Shown here: positions 15,925 to 23,666 of the stretch, in pieces
How positions within the stretch are numbered: position 1 is the first letter of the stretch
How the letters are laid out: every line of letters begins with the position of its first letter
Assembly: GCF_003711105.1 (NCBI RefSeq)
Contig: NZ_CP023865.1
Span: 5,729,001 to 5,793,000, forward strand
Length of the DNA stretch: 64,000 bases
Direction: 5' to 3'
Origin: Actinoplanes teichomyceticus ATCC 31121
GTDB taxonomy: Bacteria; Actinomycetota; Actinomycetes; Mycobacteriales; Micromonosporaceae
Notes under the pieces: generated by a model
Told to the model about the DNA's origin: nothing
What the model saw: the letters and a program-made list of their open reading frames with translations, nothing else
Databases searched by the model: none
Made by a program: the position numbers and the translations under genes

Positions 15925-16674
15925 CTAGCCGACACCCAGAAGTAGGTCGGCCATTTGTGTCGGATTATCGACCACATAAGGCGCGTCAGCCGCCGGTAGT
16001 GTCGTCGCAATGGGCCGGTCGCCCGATTGCGTGGCGAGATGGACGACCTCACCGGAGGCCAGCCTCTGATAGGTCTCGATCTGCCCGGCCAGGGTGCTCA
16101 GCCCGCCCGAAGCGGCCGGCACGCGCCACGGATTGCGCACCGCGTGGTCCAGCGCGAACCCGGTGAGTGCCACCACCAGCGGCGACCGCCGCGGATCGAG
16201 ATACGCGATCTTGCAAACGTCGTCCTGATCGGCGCAGATCCGCGGGGCGACGCTCACCGCGCCGGCGCCGGCCTCCTCGATCGATACCGCCCGGTAGTCC
16301 GGCCTCACGCCGGTGAGGCGCTCGTTGCAGGCGAGCAGGGCCGCGCCGGTGTCGTCGGTCAGCACCACGTCCGGATCGCCGAGCAGGCCGACCGGCCACG
16401 GATCCCGGGACTGGATCGGCGTGCTGATCACCACCGCGCCGGCGATCAGGCCGGCGATCAGCCCGACGAATCCCTCCAGCGGGCTCATCGCCACGATGGC
16501 CAGGCGTGTCTGCTCGCTGTCGCTGGGCTCACCGATGTGTCGCGCCAGGTTCGCGGCCCGGCGCAGCAGCTCGCCGTACGCCATCGTCTGTTCCCGGCCG
16601 TCGGGTGACTGGCACCGGACCGCCGTGCCGGTCGCCCACCATCCGTCCGTCAGTAGGTCCTCAAGCCATCGCAT
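15925..16674 (-). CDS. Half-length adenylation (AMP-binding) protein
   Basis: A 249-residue protein with a strong ribosome site (GGGGAAAGAGG) before ATG 16674; it overlaps the luxC-like stop by 14 bases. Residues 30-120 resemble the N-terminal part of acyl-CoA synthetases (TMAYGELLRRAANLARH, LAIVAMSPLEGFVGLIAGLIAGAVVISTP). The protein ends before any TSGSTGxPK-type P-loop, the adenylate core or the C-terminal lid. It is therefore not a complete ligase. It could be a scaffold or partner of the LuxE-like protein, a substrate-binding half-enzyme, or a decaying CreM-type ligase. The intact frame and translational coupling argue for function. Confidence 0.65.
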   Translation of the reverse strand: MRWLEDLLTDGWWATGTAVRCQSPDGREQTMAYGELLRRAANLARHIGEPSDSEQTRLAIVAMSPLEGFVGLIAGLIAGAVVISTPIQSRDPWPVGLLGDPDVVLTDDTGAALLACNERLTGVRPDYRAVSIEEAGAGAVSVAPRICADQDDVCKIAYLDPRRSPLVVALTGFALDHAVRNPWRVPAASGGLSTLAGQIETYQRLASGEVVHLATQSGDRPIATTLPAADAPYVVDNPTQMADLLLGVG

Positions 16675-18028
16675 CCTCTTTCCCCCCCATGTCGACGATG
16701 CCCTTCGGGTGAAGCAGAAAGACCGACAGGTTCCCGTCGTGCGGCGTGCCCGGCGCCGCCGCCCACGGCAGCGTCCGGCCGCGGGTGACCTTGCCGATGC
16801 GCGGATCGGCGACGGCGCCGGCCACGATGTCCTCGTCTTCGGTCAGCAGGTTGGCGACCAGCGCGCCACCGAGCAGGTCCGGCTCCCCGCGGCGCCACGG
16901 GGCCACCACGACGAACGGGAACGGCAGTTCGAGGCCGACCGCCGGGTGCCGCGGATCGTCCGTGGACAGCACGGTCGGCAGCGGCCGGTACGAGCCGTCC
17001 GGCAGGCCGGTCACCGGCTCCGCGCCCACCGGGGCGTGCACGGTCAGCTCCTCCCGCAGCCCGCGCAGCTGCCCGGCGAGCACCTCCGCCCGGGCGGCGT
17101 CGACCGCGGGCAGCACCGCGTCCGGCGCGGTGACGACCGGGCCGCCCAGCTTGTCGAAGCGGGCCGCCAGCCCGTCGGCCACCGCCCGGACGTCGCCGGT
17201 GGTCAGCACCAGCGAGATGTTGTTGCACCGGGTGCCGCCGTCGTAGGCCGCCGCGGTCGCGAGGTGGTCGAGAACCTCGTCGGTGGGCGCGACGTCCAGC
17301 AGGGCACGGCTGCGCCCCGGGCCCCGCGTCGTCACCGACGCGCTGCCGCGCCAGCGGGCCACCGCCTCGTCGCCGCCGTAGACGATGCCCCGGTCCGCGG
17401 ACTCCAGCAGATAGGAGCCCACCGCGTGGCTGCCGGGCAGGTAGGACACCCGGTGCGCGGGCAGCCCCGCGGCGAGCAGCGCGAGGACGAGCCGGCGGGC
17501 GGTGAACGGGTCCCGGGTGCCGGGCCGGACCAGCACGCTGAAGCCGAGCGCGAGGGCGTGCAGCCACGAGTCGTTCGGCGCGGGATGGTTGCTGGCCATC
17601 ACGGCCGCGAAGATCCGCCCGGCCGGCACCCAGACGGTCCGGTAACCGCTGCCCTGCTCGGTGGCGGGCAGTTCGGCGGCCACGGTACGCGGCAGCCGGT
17701 CGATCGCGCGCACGATGTCGGCGGTGGCGTGGCGGACGGTTCCGCGCGGCAAACCGGTGCCCAGCGCCACGCGGCGCTCGTACTCGTCCGGGGTCTCCCC
17801 GTCGAGCTCGGCGTTGGCGAACAGCTCGGCGGCGCGCACCAGCAGGGCGTGCTCGACCGGCCGGCCGTCGGCGGCGCGCCGGGCCTGGGCCAGGGCGCCG
17901 GCCGCCATGAGCCGCGGCGCCTGACCCACGTCGGCCAGCGGGGTGCCGCACACGTCGGCCAGCACCGCCCGGTCCAGGCTGTGCACCGTGCGACCGCAGA
18001 CGATCGGCTCGATCGCGGCGGCCGACAT
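16661..18028 (-). CDS. LuxC-like acyl/aryl reductase
   Basis: A 455-residue protein in the LuxC acyl-protein reductase branch of the aldehyde dehydrogenase superfamily. Cys268 in GGTRCNNISL is the probable acyl-accepting cysteine, and WVPAGRIFAAVMASNHPAPND and FSVLVRPGTRDPFTARR fit the nucleotide-binding half. It would reduce an enzyme-bound acyl thioester to the aldehyde with NADPH. ATG 18028 shares one base with the LuxE-like stop (TGATG), so the two are made together. There are no luxA/luxB genes. In Streptomyces griseus the related pair GriC-GriD reduces 3-amino-4-hydroxybenzoate, which fits an aryl acid substrate here. Confidence 0.82.
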   Translation of the reverse strand: MSAAAIEPIVCGRTVHSLDRAVLADVCGTPLADVGQAPRLMAAGALAQARRAADGRPVEHALLVRAAELFANAELDGETPDEYERRVALGTGLPRGTVRHATADIVRAIDRLPRTVAAELPATEQGSGYRTVWVPAGRIFAAVMASNHPAPNDSWLHALALGFSVLVRPGTRDPFTARRLVLALLAAGLPAHRVSYLPGSHAVGSYLLESADRGIVYGGDEAVARWRGSASVTTRGPGRSRALLDVAPTDEVLDHLATAAAYDGGTRCNNISLVLTTGDVRAVADGLAARFDKLGGPVVTAPDAVLPAVDAARAEVLAGQLRGLREELTVHAPVGAEPVTGLPDGSYRPLPTVLSTDDPRHPAVGLELPFPFVVVAPWRRGEPDLLGGALVANLLTEDEDIVAGAVADPRIGKVTRGRTLPWAAAPGTPHDGNLSVFLLHPKGIVDMGGKEDAMA

Positions 18029-19122
18029 CAGTACACCCCTTCGATGACCCGGTTCGCGCCGACCGTCGCGATCGTGCCGACCTCGGCCAGACCGTCGACC
18101 GCACCGCCCTCGGCCGGCTCGACCCGCACCGCGGTGTCCCGCTCCATGACGTTGGGCAGGAACATCTCCTCGGTGACCAGGCTGAGCCGCACCCGCCCGC
18201 GCTCGCCGTAACCGACCGGCTCGCCGTCCTCGACCAGGTCGATCCGGATCGCCTCGGCCCACGGCTCGAACACGCAGCGGTGCTTGTCGCCGGGTTGCGG
18301 CGGGCGCTGCGGCGCCACGCCCATCAGCGTGTTGCCGTAGATGCCGATGACGGTGGTGTCGGGGAAGAAGATCTCGTCCACCTGCCGCAGGCTCTCCGGG
18401 CTGAACGACGTGCCCGCCCAGATGATCGTGTCGACCCGGCGGTTGACCAGCTCGTGCAGCTCCGGGTCGGCGCAGATCGCCTCGATCAGCGGCGGAGTGG
18501 TGCTGAGCACCCCGATCGGCTGGGAGCTCAGCACGTCGCGGGCCTGGTCCAGCAGGTGGCGCACATAGCGCCCGACGATCTCCGTGTCACCGGCCGCGAC
18601 CAGGCGCTTGACCCAGCGCGGGTCGAAGTCGACCGGGTAGAACAGCCCCCCGCCGAGGGCGGCGTAACGCGCGCAGTCGTACGCGAACACGTGCGGCCCG
18701 CTCGGGCCCAGGTGCAGCCAGTGCGCCGGGTCGGGCAGGTGGTGCGCGCGCAGCCGCTCGAAGGCCCAGGACAGCAGGCGGCTGCGGTAGTCGCGGTCCA
18801 CGATGCGCTTGGGCGCGCCGCTGCTGCCACCGGACTCGTACACCTGGAACCCGGCGCCGGTGAGCCCGCGCGGGATGAGGTCGCCGGCCGGCGTGGTGCG
18901 CAACCGGTCGCTGAGGTCCGGGAAGCGCAGCAGCCCGGCCGCGTCGGTCACCTCCTCGATCGGGTCGAAGCCCAGCTCGGGCAGCTGCCGCAGCCAGAAG
19001 GGCGATCCGGTCTCCGGGCTGAAGTGCCACCGCATGAGGTGCCGGACGCGCTCGTCGAAGGTCAGGCCGGTGGTCGCCGGAACGCTGGTCGTCGTCATCA
19101 TCTCCCCCGCAGTCACGCTCAT
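18028..19122 (-). CDS. LuxE-like acid-activating enzyme (acyl-protein synthetase)
   Basis: A 364-residue member of the LuxE/PaaK adenylate-forming group. YESGGSSGAPKR (95-106) is the ATP phosphate-binding loop, followed by IIWAGTSFSPESL, IGIYGNT and GERGRVRLSLVTEEMFLPN, matching the later adenylation motifs. It should activate a carboxylate as an acyl-AMP and hand it to the LuxC-like cysteine. ATG 19122 overlaps the SDR stop (ATGA). An internal ATG pair near 19098-19101 is possible but has its purine-rich stretch too close. By analogy with GriD the substrate may be an aminobenzoate; this is inference from the pabAB gene in the same cluster. Confidence 0.82.
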   Translation of the reverse strand: MSVTAGEMMTTTSVPATTGLTFDERVRHLMRWHFSPETGSPFWLRQLPELGFDPIEEVTDAAGLLRFPDLSDRLRTTPAGDLIPRGLTGAGFQVYESGGSSGAPKRIVDRDYRSRLLSWAFERLRAHHLPDPAHWLHLGPSGPHVFAYDCARYAALGGGLFYPVDFDPRWVKRLVAAGDTEIVGRYVRHLLDQARDVLSSQPIGVLSTTPPLIEAICADPELHELVNRRVDTIIWAGTSFSPESLRQVDEIFFPDTTVIGIYGNTLMGVAPQRPPQPGDKHRCVFEPWAEAIRIDLVEDGEPVGYGERGRVRLSLVTEEMFLPNVMERDTAVRVEPAEGGAVDGLAEVGTIATVGANRVIEGVY

Positions 19123-19970
19123 CGACCGGCGGCGACGGCCGGCTCAGGGAACGACATGGCCAGTCCCACCGTACGGGTGGCCGCCAAGTCGGCGGTCACC
19201 TCGGCGAGCTTGAGCTGCACCCGCTCGACCGCGTCGGTGCCCAGCGGCAGCCGGAAGGTGGACTCGGCGGCGTCGCCGAGCGCGATGATCGCCGCGGCGG
19301 CCTTCGCGGGGTCGCCGGCCTGGGCGCCGTTGTGCGTCCCGGCCCAGGCACGCACCCGGCCGGAGGTGGGGGCATAGTCGTCGATGACCCGGCCGGCCAG
19401 GCGTACCGACGACGGGTCGAGGAAGTTCGTGCGGAACAGCCCCGGTTCGACCAGGGAGACCCGGATGCCCAGCGGCTCGAGCTCCACCCGCAGCGCCTCG
19501 CTGAGACCCTCGACGGCGAACTTGGTCGCGGCGTAGACGCCCCAGCCGGGCTTGGCGCTGAAGCCGAGGATCGAACTGATGTTGATCAGGTGCCCCCGGC
19601 GCCGGCCGCGCATCGCCGGAAGCGCGCTGCGGACCACGTTGAGCAGGCCGAACACGTTGGTTTCGAAGACCGACCGGACCTCCTCGTCGCTGGCCTCCTC
19701 GACCGCGCCGATCAGCCCGCGGCCGGCGTTGTTGACGAGCACGTCGATGCCGCCGAAGCGGTCCACCGCCGCGGCGACGGCCGCGTCGGCCTGCCCGGGG
19801 TCGGTGACGTCGAGCGGGACGGCGAGCAGCCGGTGGTCGTAGGCGGCGAGCCGGTCGAGCGCGTGCGGGTCACGCGCCGCCGCGACGACCCGTTCGCCGG
19901 CGTCGAGCAACTGTTCCACGATCTCGGATCCGAGGCCGCGAGACGCCCCGGTCACGAACCAGACAGACAT
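19119..19970 (-). CDS. Short-chain dehydrogenase/reductase
   Basis: A 283-residue classical SDR: TGASRGLG (NAD(P) loop, 7-14), NNAG, and the catalytic Ser-Tyr-Lys as ISS and YAATK. GGAAG precedes ATG 19970. The pattern GLSEALRVELEPLGIRVSLVEPG is common in oxidoreductases related to retinol or 17-beta-hydroxysteroid types. Placed directly ahead of the LuxE/LuxC pair, it may reduce the aldehyde they make to an alcohol, or oxidise a pathway alcohol. The gene ends in a four-base overlap with the LuxE-like gene. Confidence 0.85.
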   Translation of the reverse strand: MSVWFVTGASRGLGSEIVEQLLDAGERVVAAARDPHALDRLAAYDHRLLAVPLDVTDPGQADAAVAAAVDRFGGIDVLVNNAGRGLIGAVEEASDEEVRSVFETNVFGLLNVVRSALPAMRGRRRGHLINISSILGFSAKPGWGVYAATKFAVEGLSEALRVELEPLGIRVSLVEPGLFRTNFLDPSSVRLAGRVIDDYAPTSGRVRAWAGTHNGAQAGDPAKAAAAIIALGDAAESTFRLPLGTDAVERVQLKLAEVTADLAATRTVGLAMSFPEPAVAAGR

Positions 19971-19998
19971 GTAACTTCCTCTCCCTCACGAAGGGGTG

Positions 19999-20574
19999 CT
20001 ACAGCGCGAGTGCGGCCTTGCGCGCCTCGTCCCGGGCCCGGTCCAGGTCGCCGGCGAGGCGGTCGGTGAAGTCGGTCGGGCGCAGCGTGATCGCGGTGAC
20101 CTGGGTGAGCCCCAGGAAGCCGAGCCAGTAGTCGAGGTACGACGACTGGAAGTCCGCGCCGAAGTGGGCGGGCAGACCGGGCGCGTACGCCCCGCTGGTG
20201 TAGACCACGCAGGCGGTCCGGCCGGCCAGCAGGCCGGTGTACCCGGTCTGCGGGCTCAGCCGGAACGTCAGGCCCGGCTGGGTCACGACGTCGATGAAAT
20301 GCTTCAGGACGTACGGGATGCCGAAGTTCCACATCGGCACGGAGAACAGGTAGTGGTCCGCGGCGGTGAACCGGTCGACCATGGCCCTGGACCTCCGCCG
20401 GAACGCGGCAACGCCGTCGGCGGCCGTCGGCAACGGCGTATCGAAGAGGTCGACGACGTCGACGGTGGCGTCCGGGTTCCGGTCGCGGAACGTGTCGAGG
20501 AACGCCTCGGCGACGGCACCTGAGCGGCTGCCGGGACCGGGCGGGGTGGCTTTGACGTACAGCAGTCGGGTCAC
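19999..20574 (-). CDS. FMN-dependent NADH azoreductase/quinone reductase (AzoR-like)
   Basis: A 191-residue flavodoxin-like protein. VTRLLYVKATPPGPGSRSGAVAEAFLDTFR is the N-terminal FMN-binding pattern of AzoR/AcpD, and VPMWNFGIPYVLKHFIDVV matches their conserved middle. GTG 20574 is chosen for its AGGAC ribosome site six bases away; ATG 20589 and ATG 20634 are alternatives, but 20634 would bury an inverted-repeat operator in the coding region. AzoR enzymes reduce azo bonds and quinones by two-electron transfer from NADH. As first gene of the upper cluster operon it could reduce a diazo/azo intermediate or protect against quinoid forms. The gap to the SDR start is 28 bp. Confidence 0.82.
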   Translation of the reverse strand: MTRLLYVKATPPGPGSRSGAVAEAFLDTFRDRNPDATVDVVDLFDTPLPTAADGVAAFRRRSRAMVDRFTAADHYLFSVPMWNFGIPYVLKHFIDVVTQPGLTFRLSPQTGYTGLLAGRTACVVYTSGAYAPGLPAHFGADFQSSYLDYWLGFLGLTQVTAITLRPTDFTDRLAGDLDRARDEARKAALAL

Positions 20575-20600
20575 TGTCTGTCCTACCATCACCGAGTCGG

Positions 20601-20621
20601 GTGAGAGCGCTTCAATCTCAC
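20601..20621 (-). promoter_or_regulatory. Inverted-repeat operator candidate upstream of the AzoR-like operon
   Basis: GTGAGA (20601-20606) and TCTCAC (20616-20621) form a perfect 6-bp inverted repeat with a 9-bp spacer, centred about 37 bp upstream of the chosen start. It lies in the divergent region between the cluster and the antiporter gene. It does not resemble the ACATGGC palindrome of the other cluster promoter, so a different regulator may bind. In the rest of the gap to 20906 only a CTGATCC direct repeat (20747-20762) was noted. Confidence 0.5.
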
Positions 20622-20906
20622 GGGAATCAGTCATACGCGGGCATCCCTGCACACTCGCAGTAGCGATGCAGGGGCGGAACGTCGAGCACGCTAGTCGACA
20701 CCGCGGCAGGCGCCCAGTGCCATTCATCGCGTGGGGACGGTGCCACTGATCCGCGCTGATCCACACCCCGGAATTGGCACCCTCGGTGACACCGATGTGG
20801 ACATGGGCCGGCACAGCGGGCGCTGCTACGGTCGGTCACCGCGGCGCACTGTGCGTAGTTCCCCGGGCTCGGCCAAGCCCCTGCCACGTGAGGATCCGGA
20901 GTTCCC

Positions 20907-22193
20907 ATGAAGTCAATCGCCCCTGCGGCCGAACTCACCGTAGCGACGGTGCTGGCCGACATCGCCATCGTGCTGGTGGTCGGATACGTCTTCGGCCGGG
21001 CGGCTCGGCGGCTCGGTCAGCCCGTGGTCGTCGGCGAGATCCTCGCCGGCATCGCACTCGGCCCCAGCCTGCTGGGCCTGCTTCCCGGCGACCTGACCTC
21101 CGCCGTCTTCCCGCCCGCGGGCCGCCCGTACCTCTCGGCGATCTCCCAGGTCGGGTTGCTGCTGTTCATGTTCCTGATCGGATGGGAGTTCGACCGCCGG
21201 CTGGTGGCCCGCCGCAAGAGCCTCACCGTGTCGGTGTCGGTGTGCTCCATCGCCCTGGCGTTCGGGCTCGGCGTGGGCCTGGCCGCGCTGCTCTACGACC
21301 GGCACGCGACCGTGGCCGGCCGGCACGTCCCGTTCACCGCCTTCGCGCTGTTCATCGGCGCCGCCATGTCGATCACGGCGTTCCCCGTCCTGGCTCGCAT
21401 CCTGCGGGACCGGCGCATCGCGCACACCGAGGTGGGCGTCCTGGCGCTGGCCAGCGCCGCCATCGACGACGTGCTGGCCTGGTGCATCCTGGCCGTGGTC
21501 GCCATGGTGGCGACCGCGCGGGACCCCGGCGATCTGATCCAGGTCGTCGCGCTGTCGGCGCTCTACGTGACGGCGATGACAGCGGTGGTCCGGCCGGCGC
21601 TCGCCAGGCTGGTGCGGCGCGTGGAGTCCGCCCCGGCACTGGCGGTGATCACCGCGTCCGGGGTCTTCCTCTCGTCGTACGCCACCACCTGGATCGGCAT
21701 CCACGCGGTCTTCGGCGCGTTCGCGTTCGGCTTCGTCATGCCCCGCGAGCCGGTCGAGCGGCTGACCCAGGCGGTCCGCCGGCCGTTCGAGAACATCGGC
21801 CTGCTGCTCATGCCGGTCTTCTTCATCGTGACCGGGCTGAGCGTGGACATCAGCGGGCTGACCGTCACGAACGCCGTCGAGCTCGCCGCGATCGTCCTGG
21901 TCGCCTGCGCCGGCAAGATGCTCGGCGCCACCGGCGCGGGCCGGGCCTTCGGGCTGCCCTGGAGCGACGCGCGCCGGCTGGGCGTGCTGATGAACACCCG
22001 AGGCCTCACCGAGCTGATCGTCCTCAACGTCGGGGTCAGCCTCGGGGTTCTCGACACCCCCATGTTCACCATGATGGTGATCATGGCGCTGGTGACGACG
22101 GCGATGGCCGGGCCGCTGCTGTCGCGGCGCTGGCCGGACTCCGGAGACGAAATCGCCGCCCGCGCCGCCGAACCGGTCGCGGCCCGCGGGTGA
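20907..22193 (+). CDS. CPA2 family cation/proton antiporter
   Basis: A 428-residue protein with about twelve to thirteen membrane segments. Features include GQPVVVGEILAGIALGPSLLG, GLLLFMFLIGWEFDRR, AMSITAFPVLARIL and SAAIDDVLAW, the last carrying the aspartate pair used for ion binding in KefB/NapA-like exchangers. There is no C-terminal RCK/TrkA-N domain. A CGGAG site precedes ATG 20907. It would exchange Na+ or K+ for H+ across the membrane. It is divergent from the cluster, and nothing ties it to the product except proximity; KefB-like systems can answer electrophile stress. Confidence 0.9.
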   Translation: MKSIAPAAELTVATVLADIAIVLVVGYVFGRAARRLGQPVVVGEILAGIALGPSLLGLLPGDLTSAVFPPAGRPYLSAISQVGLLLFMFLIGWEFDRRLVARRKSLTVSVSVCSIALAFGLGVGLAALLYDRHATVAGRHVPFTAFALFIGAAMSITAFPVLARILRDRRIAHTEVGVLALASAAIDDVLAWCILAVVAMVATARDPGDLIQVVALSALYVTAMTAVVRPALARLVRRVESAPALAVITASGVFLSSYATTWIGIHAVFGAFAFGFVMPREPVERLTQAVRRPFENIGLLLMPVFFIVTGLSVDISGLTVTNAVELAAIVLVACAGKMLGATGAGRAFGLPWSDARRLGVLMNTRGLTELIVLNVGVSLGVLDTPMFTMMVIMALVTTAMAGPLLSRRWPDSGDEIAARAAEPVAARG

Positions 22194-22207
22194 CGATCCA
22201 CCGGCGC

Positions 22208-22235
22208 GGCACGGGCGCTCAGCGGCGCCCGTGCC
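22208..22235 (+). terminator. Hairpin terminator between convergent genes
   Basis: An 11-bp perfect stem (22208-22218 with 22225-22235) surrounds a 6-nt loop and overlaps the stop codon of the minus-strand EVE-like gene. It follows the antiporter stop by 14 nt and may serve both strands. Confidence 0.65.
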
Positions 22236-22659
22236 GCCGCCACAGCTCGTGCACCTGCTGTTCGGCCGCGGCCGGCACCGTGGTCCCGGAGCCGAAGACG
22301 TAATCCCAGGCCACCCCGGGCGCCTCCGCCTTCAGCACGTGCGGCTCGATCCGGTCCTCGACCGGGAGCAGGCCGTCCCACGCCACGTCCACGTAGTTGG
22401 TCACGGCGCCGGGGTCGCGGTCGTGCGGCCCGGGATACGGCGCCCGGGTGACCACCGCGTGCCCGACCAGCCCCCGGCGCCGGCCCTGCATCAGCAGCCA
22501 GGCGTCGGTGCCCTCCGGGATGTTGACCCGCCGCCCGACCGTCCACGAGCCGGCGAGCGTACGGGCCGGTGAGACGCCCGGCACGAGCTGGTCGTAGCCG
22601 GGTGTCCAGCCGTTCCAGCGCTGCGGGTTCCAGCCCAGGATGACCGCCGCCACGGTCAC
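22219..22659 (-). CDS. Small EVE/PUA-like domain protein
   Basis: A 146-residue protein from GTG 22659, overlapping the YjbR-like stop (GTGA). The start VILGWNPQRWNGW, then WTVGRRVNIPEGTDAWLLMQGRRRGLVGHAVV, resembles EVE/PUA-like domains that precede HNH nucleases in actinobacteria and are thought to read modified bases. No nuclease domain follows here; the tail ends in a charged stretch. The partner gene upstream is a YjbR-like DNA-binding fold. Function unknown; the domain call is from pattern only. Confidence 0.6.
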   Translation of the reverse strand: MTVAAVILGWNPQRWNGWTPGYDQLVPGVSPARTLAGSWTVGRRVNIPEGTDAWLLMQGRRRGLVGHAVVTRAPYPGPHDRDPGAVTNYVDVAWDGLLPVEDRIEPHVLKAEAPGVAWDYVFGSGTTVPAAAEQQVHELWRRHGRR

Positions 22660-23006
22660 CGCCCGCCCTGGTCGTAGGCGGTCACCAGCCGCTTGGGCGC
22701 GGCCCGGCGCCAGCCTTCCACCACCAGGTCGCGGATCTCGTCCGGATCGGCCCGGGCCAGCTGCGCGCGCACCCAGCCGTACCGGCCGAAATAGTCGGCC
22801 GGGTCGTACGTCTCCGGGTCGGCCGCCATCAGCTCGGCCAGCTCCTCCTTGGACGCCTTGATGATCGCGACCACGCCGTCGGCCGAAGTGCTGGCGAAGA
22901 TCTTGTCGCGGACCCGGAAGGTCGGGTGTCCCCACGTCTCGACCTCCACCGCGTCGGGCATGGCCAGGGCGAACTCGCGTACCTGCTCAACCGTCGTCAC
23001 CGGCAC
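22656..23006 (-). CDS. MmcQ/YjbR family protein
   Basis: A 116-residue protein from GTG 23006, with AGGAG nine bases upstream. The family core is clear: VREFALAMPDAVEVETWGHPTFRV, KIFAST, and the C-terminal RYGWVRAQLARADPDEIRDLVVEGWRRAAPKRL. YjbR proteins adopt a CyaY-like fold with a double-wing surface and are proposed to bind DNA; their role is unsettled. It forms a two-gene unit with the EVE-like gene. The divergent gap to 23123 holds the start region of the PPOX gene. Confidence 0.85.
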   Translation of the reverse strand: MPVTTVEQVREFALAMPDAVEVETWGHPTFRVRDKIFASTSADGVVAIIKASKEELAELMAADPETYDPADYFGRYGWVRAQLARADPDEIRDLVVEGWRRAAPKRLVTAYDQGGR

Positions 23007-23122
23007 GTCCGGTTTCTCCTCTCTGCTCACGCGTGAGCTTCGCAGGCCCCCTGGTCCCACGGAAACGACCACTTGCGGACAGGGGAAGGGGGCCAATTGC
23101 CGGGCATGACATGCTCCGCACC

Positions 23123-23548
23123 ATGCCGAAGATGTCCCGGGAGGAAGCACTGGCCTTCCTCACCGCCGGTACCCGTACCGGCAAGCTCGCCACCGTCTCA
23201 CCCGCCGGCGTGCCGCACGTGGTGCCGATCTGGTTCGTGGCCGACGGCGACACCCTGCTGTTCACCACCGGCCACAGCAGCATCAAAGCACGCAACCTGC
23301 GCGCCGATCCGCGTGCCGCGCTCAGCGTCGACGTGCAGGACTTCCCGTACCACTACGTGTCTGTGCAGGGCCGGGTCGGCCTCCAGGAGGGCGCGCCCGA
23401 CCTGCTCGACTGGACCACCCGGATCGCCCAGCGGTACGTGCCGGCGGACCAGGCCGAGGCCTACGGCCGGCGCAACGCCGTTCCGGAGGAGCTGCTCTGC
23501 CGGCTCTCGATCGAACGGATCACCGGATTCAGCGACATCGCGTTGTGA
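23123..23548 (+). CDS. PPOX-class flavin/F420-dependent oxidoreductase
   Basis: A 141-residue split-barrel protein. EALAFLTAGTRTGKLATVSPAGVPHVVPIWFVADGDTLLFTTG is the typical N-terminal strand pattern of PPOX-class enzymes of the F420 type, followed by ARNLRADPRAALSVD. They bind FMN or F420 and reduce varied small molecules. No good ribosome site lies before ATG 23123 or ATG 23111, so the start is uncertain and the transcript may be leaderless. No operon partner downstream: 118 bp separate it from the ABC importer operon. Confidence 0.85.
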   Translation: MPKMSREEALAFLTAGTRTGKLATVSPAGVPHVVPIWFVADGDTLLFTTGHSSIKARNLRADPRAALSVDVQDFPYHYVSVQGRVGLQEGAPDLLDWTTRIAQRYVPADQAEAYGRRNAVPEELLCRLSIERITGFSDIAL

Positions 23549-23666
23549 TCCACGGCGGGCCGGAGTGGCTCCGGGCCGCCGTGCGATGTGGCTCTGGCTC
23601 GCCGGTTCCCGGCGCTCCTACGGTGTGGCCACACATCCCACTCGACGTGTCGGGGGAGCACACACC

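Noticed and set aside
15929..15963. Seven-bp inverted repeat CCGACAC/GTGTCGG as an operator
   Set aside because: It lies in the last codons of the half adenylation gene with a 21-bp spacer and no symmetry beyond the arms, so chance is likely.
16661..19122. Bioluminescence (lux) operon
   Set aside because: luxA, luxB and luxD are absent and the neighbours are aromatic-amine genes. The LLM protein at 57541 is far away and of the F420 type.
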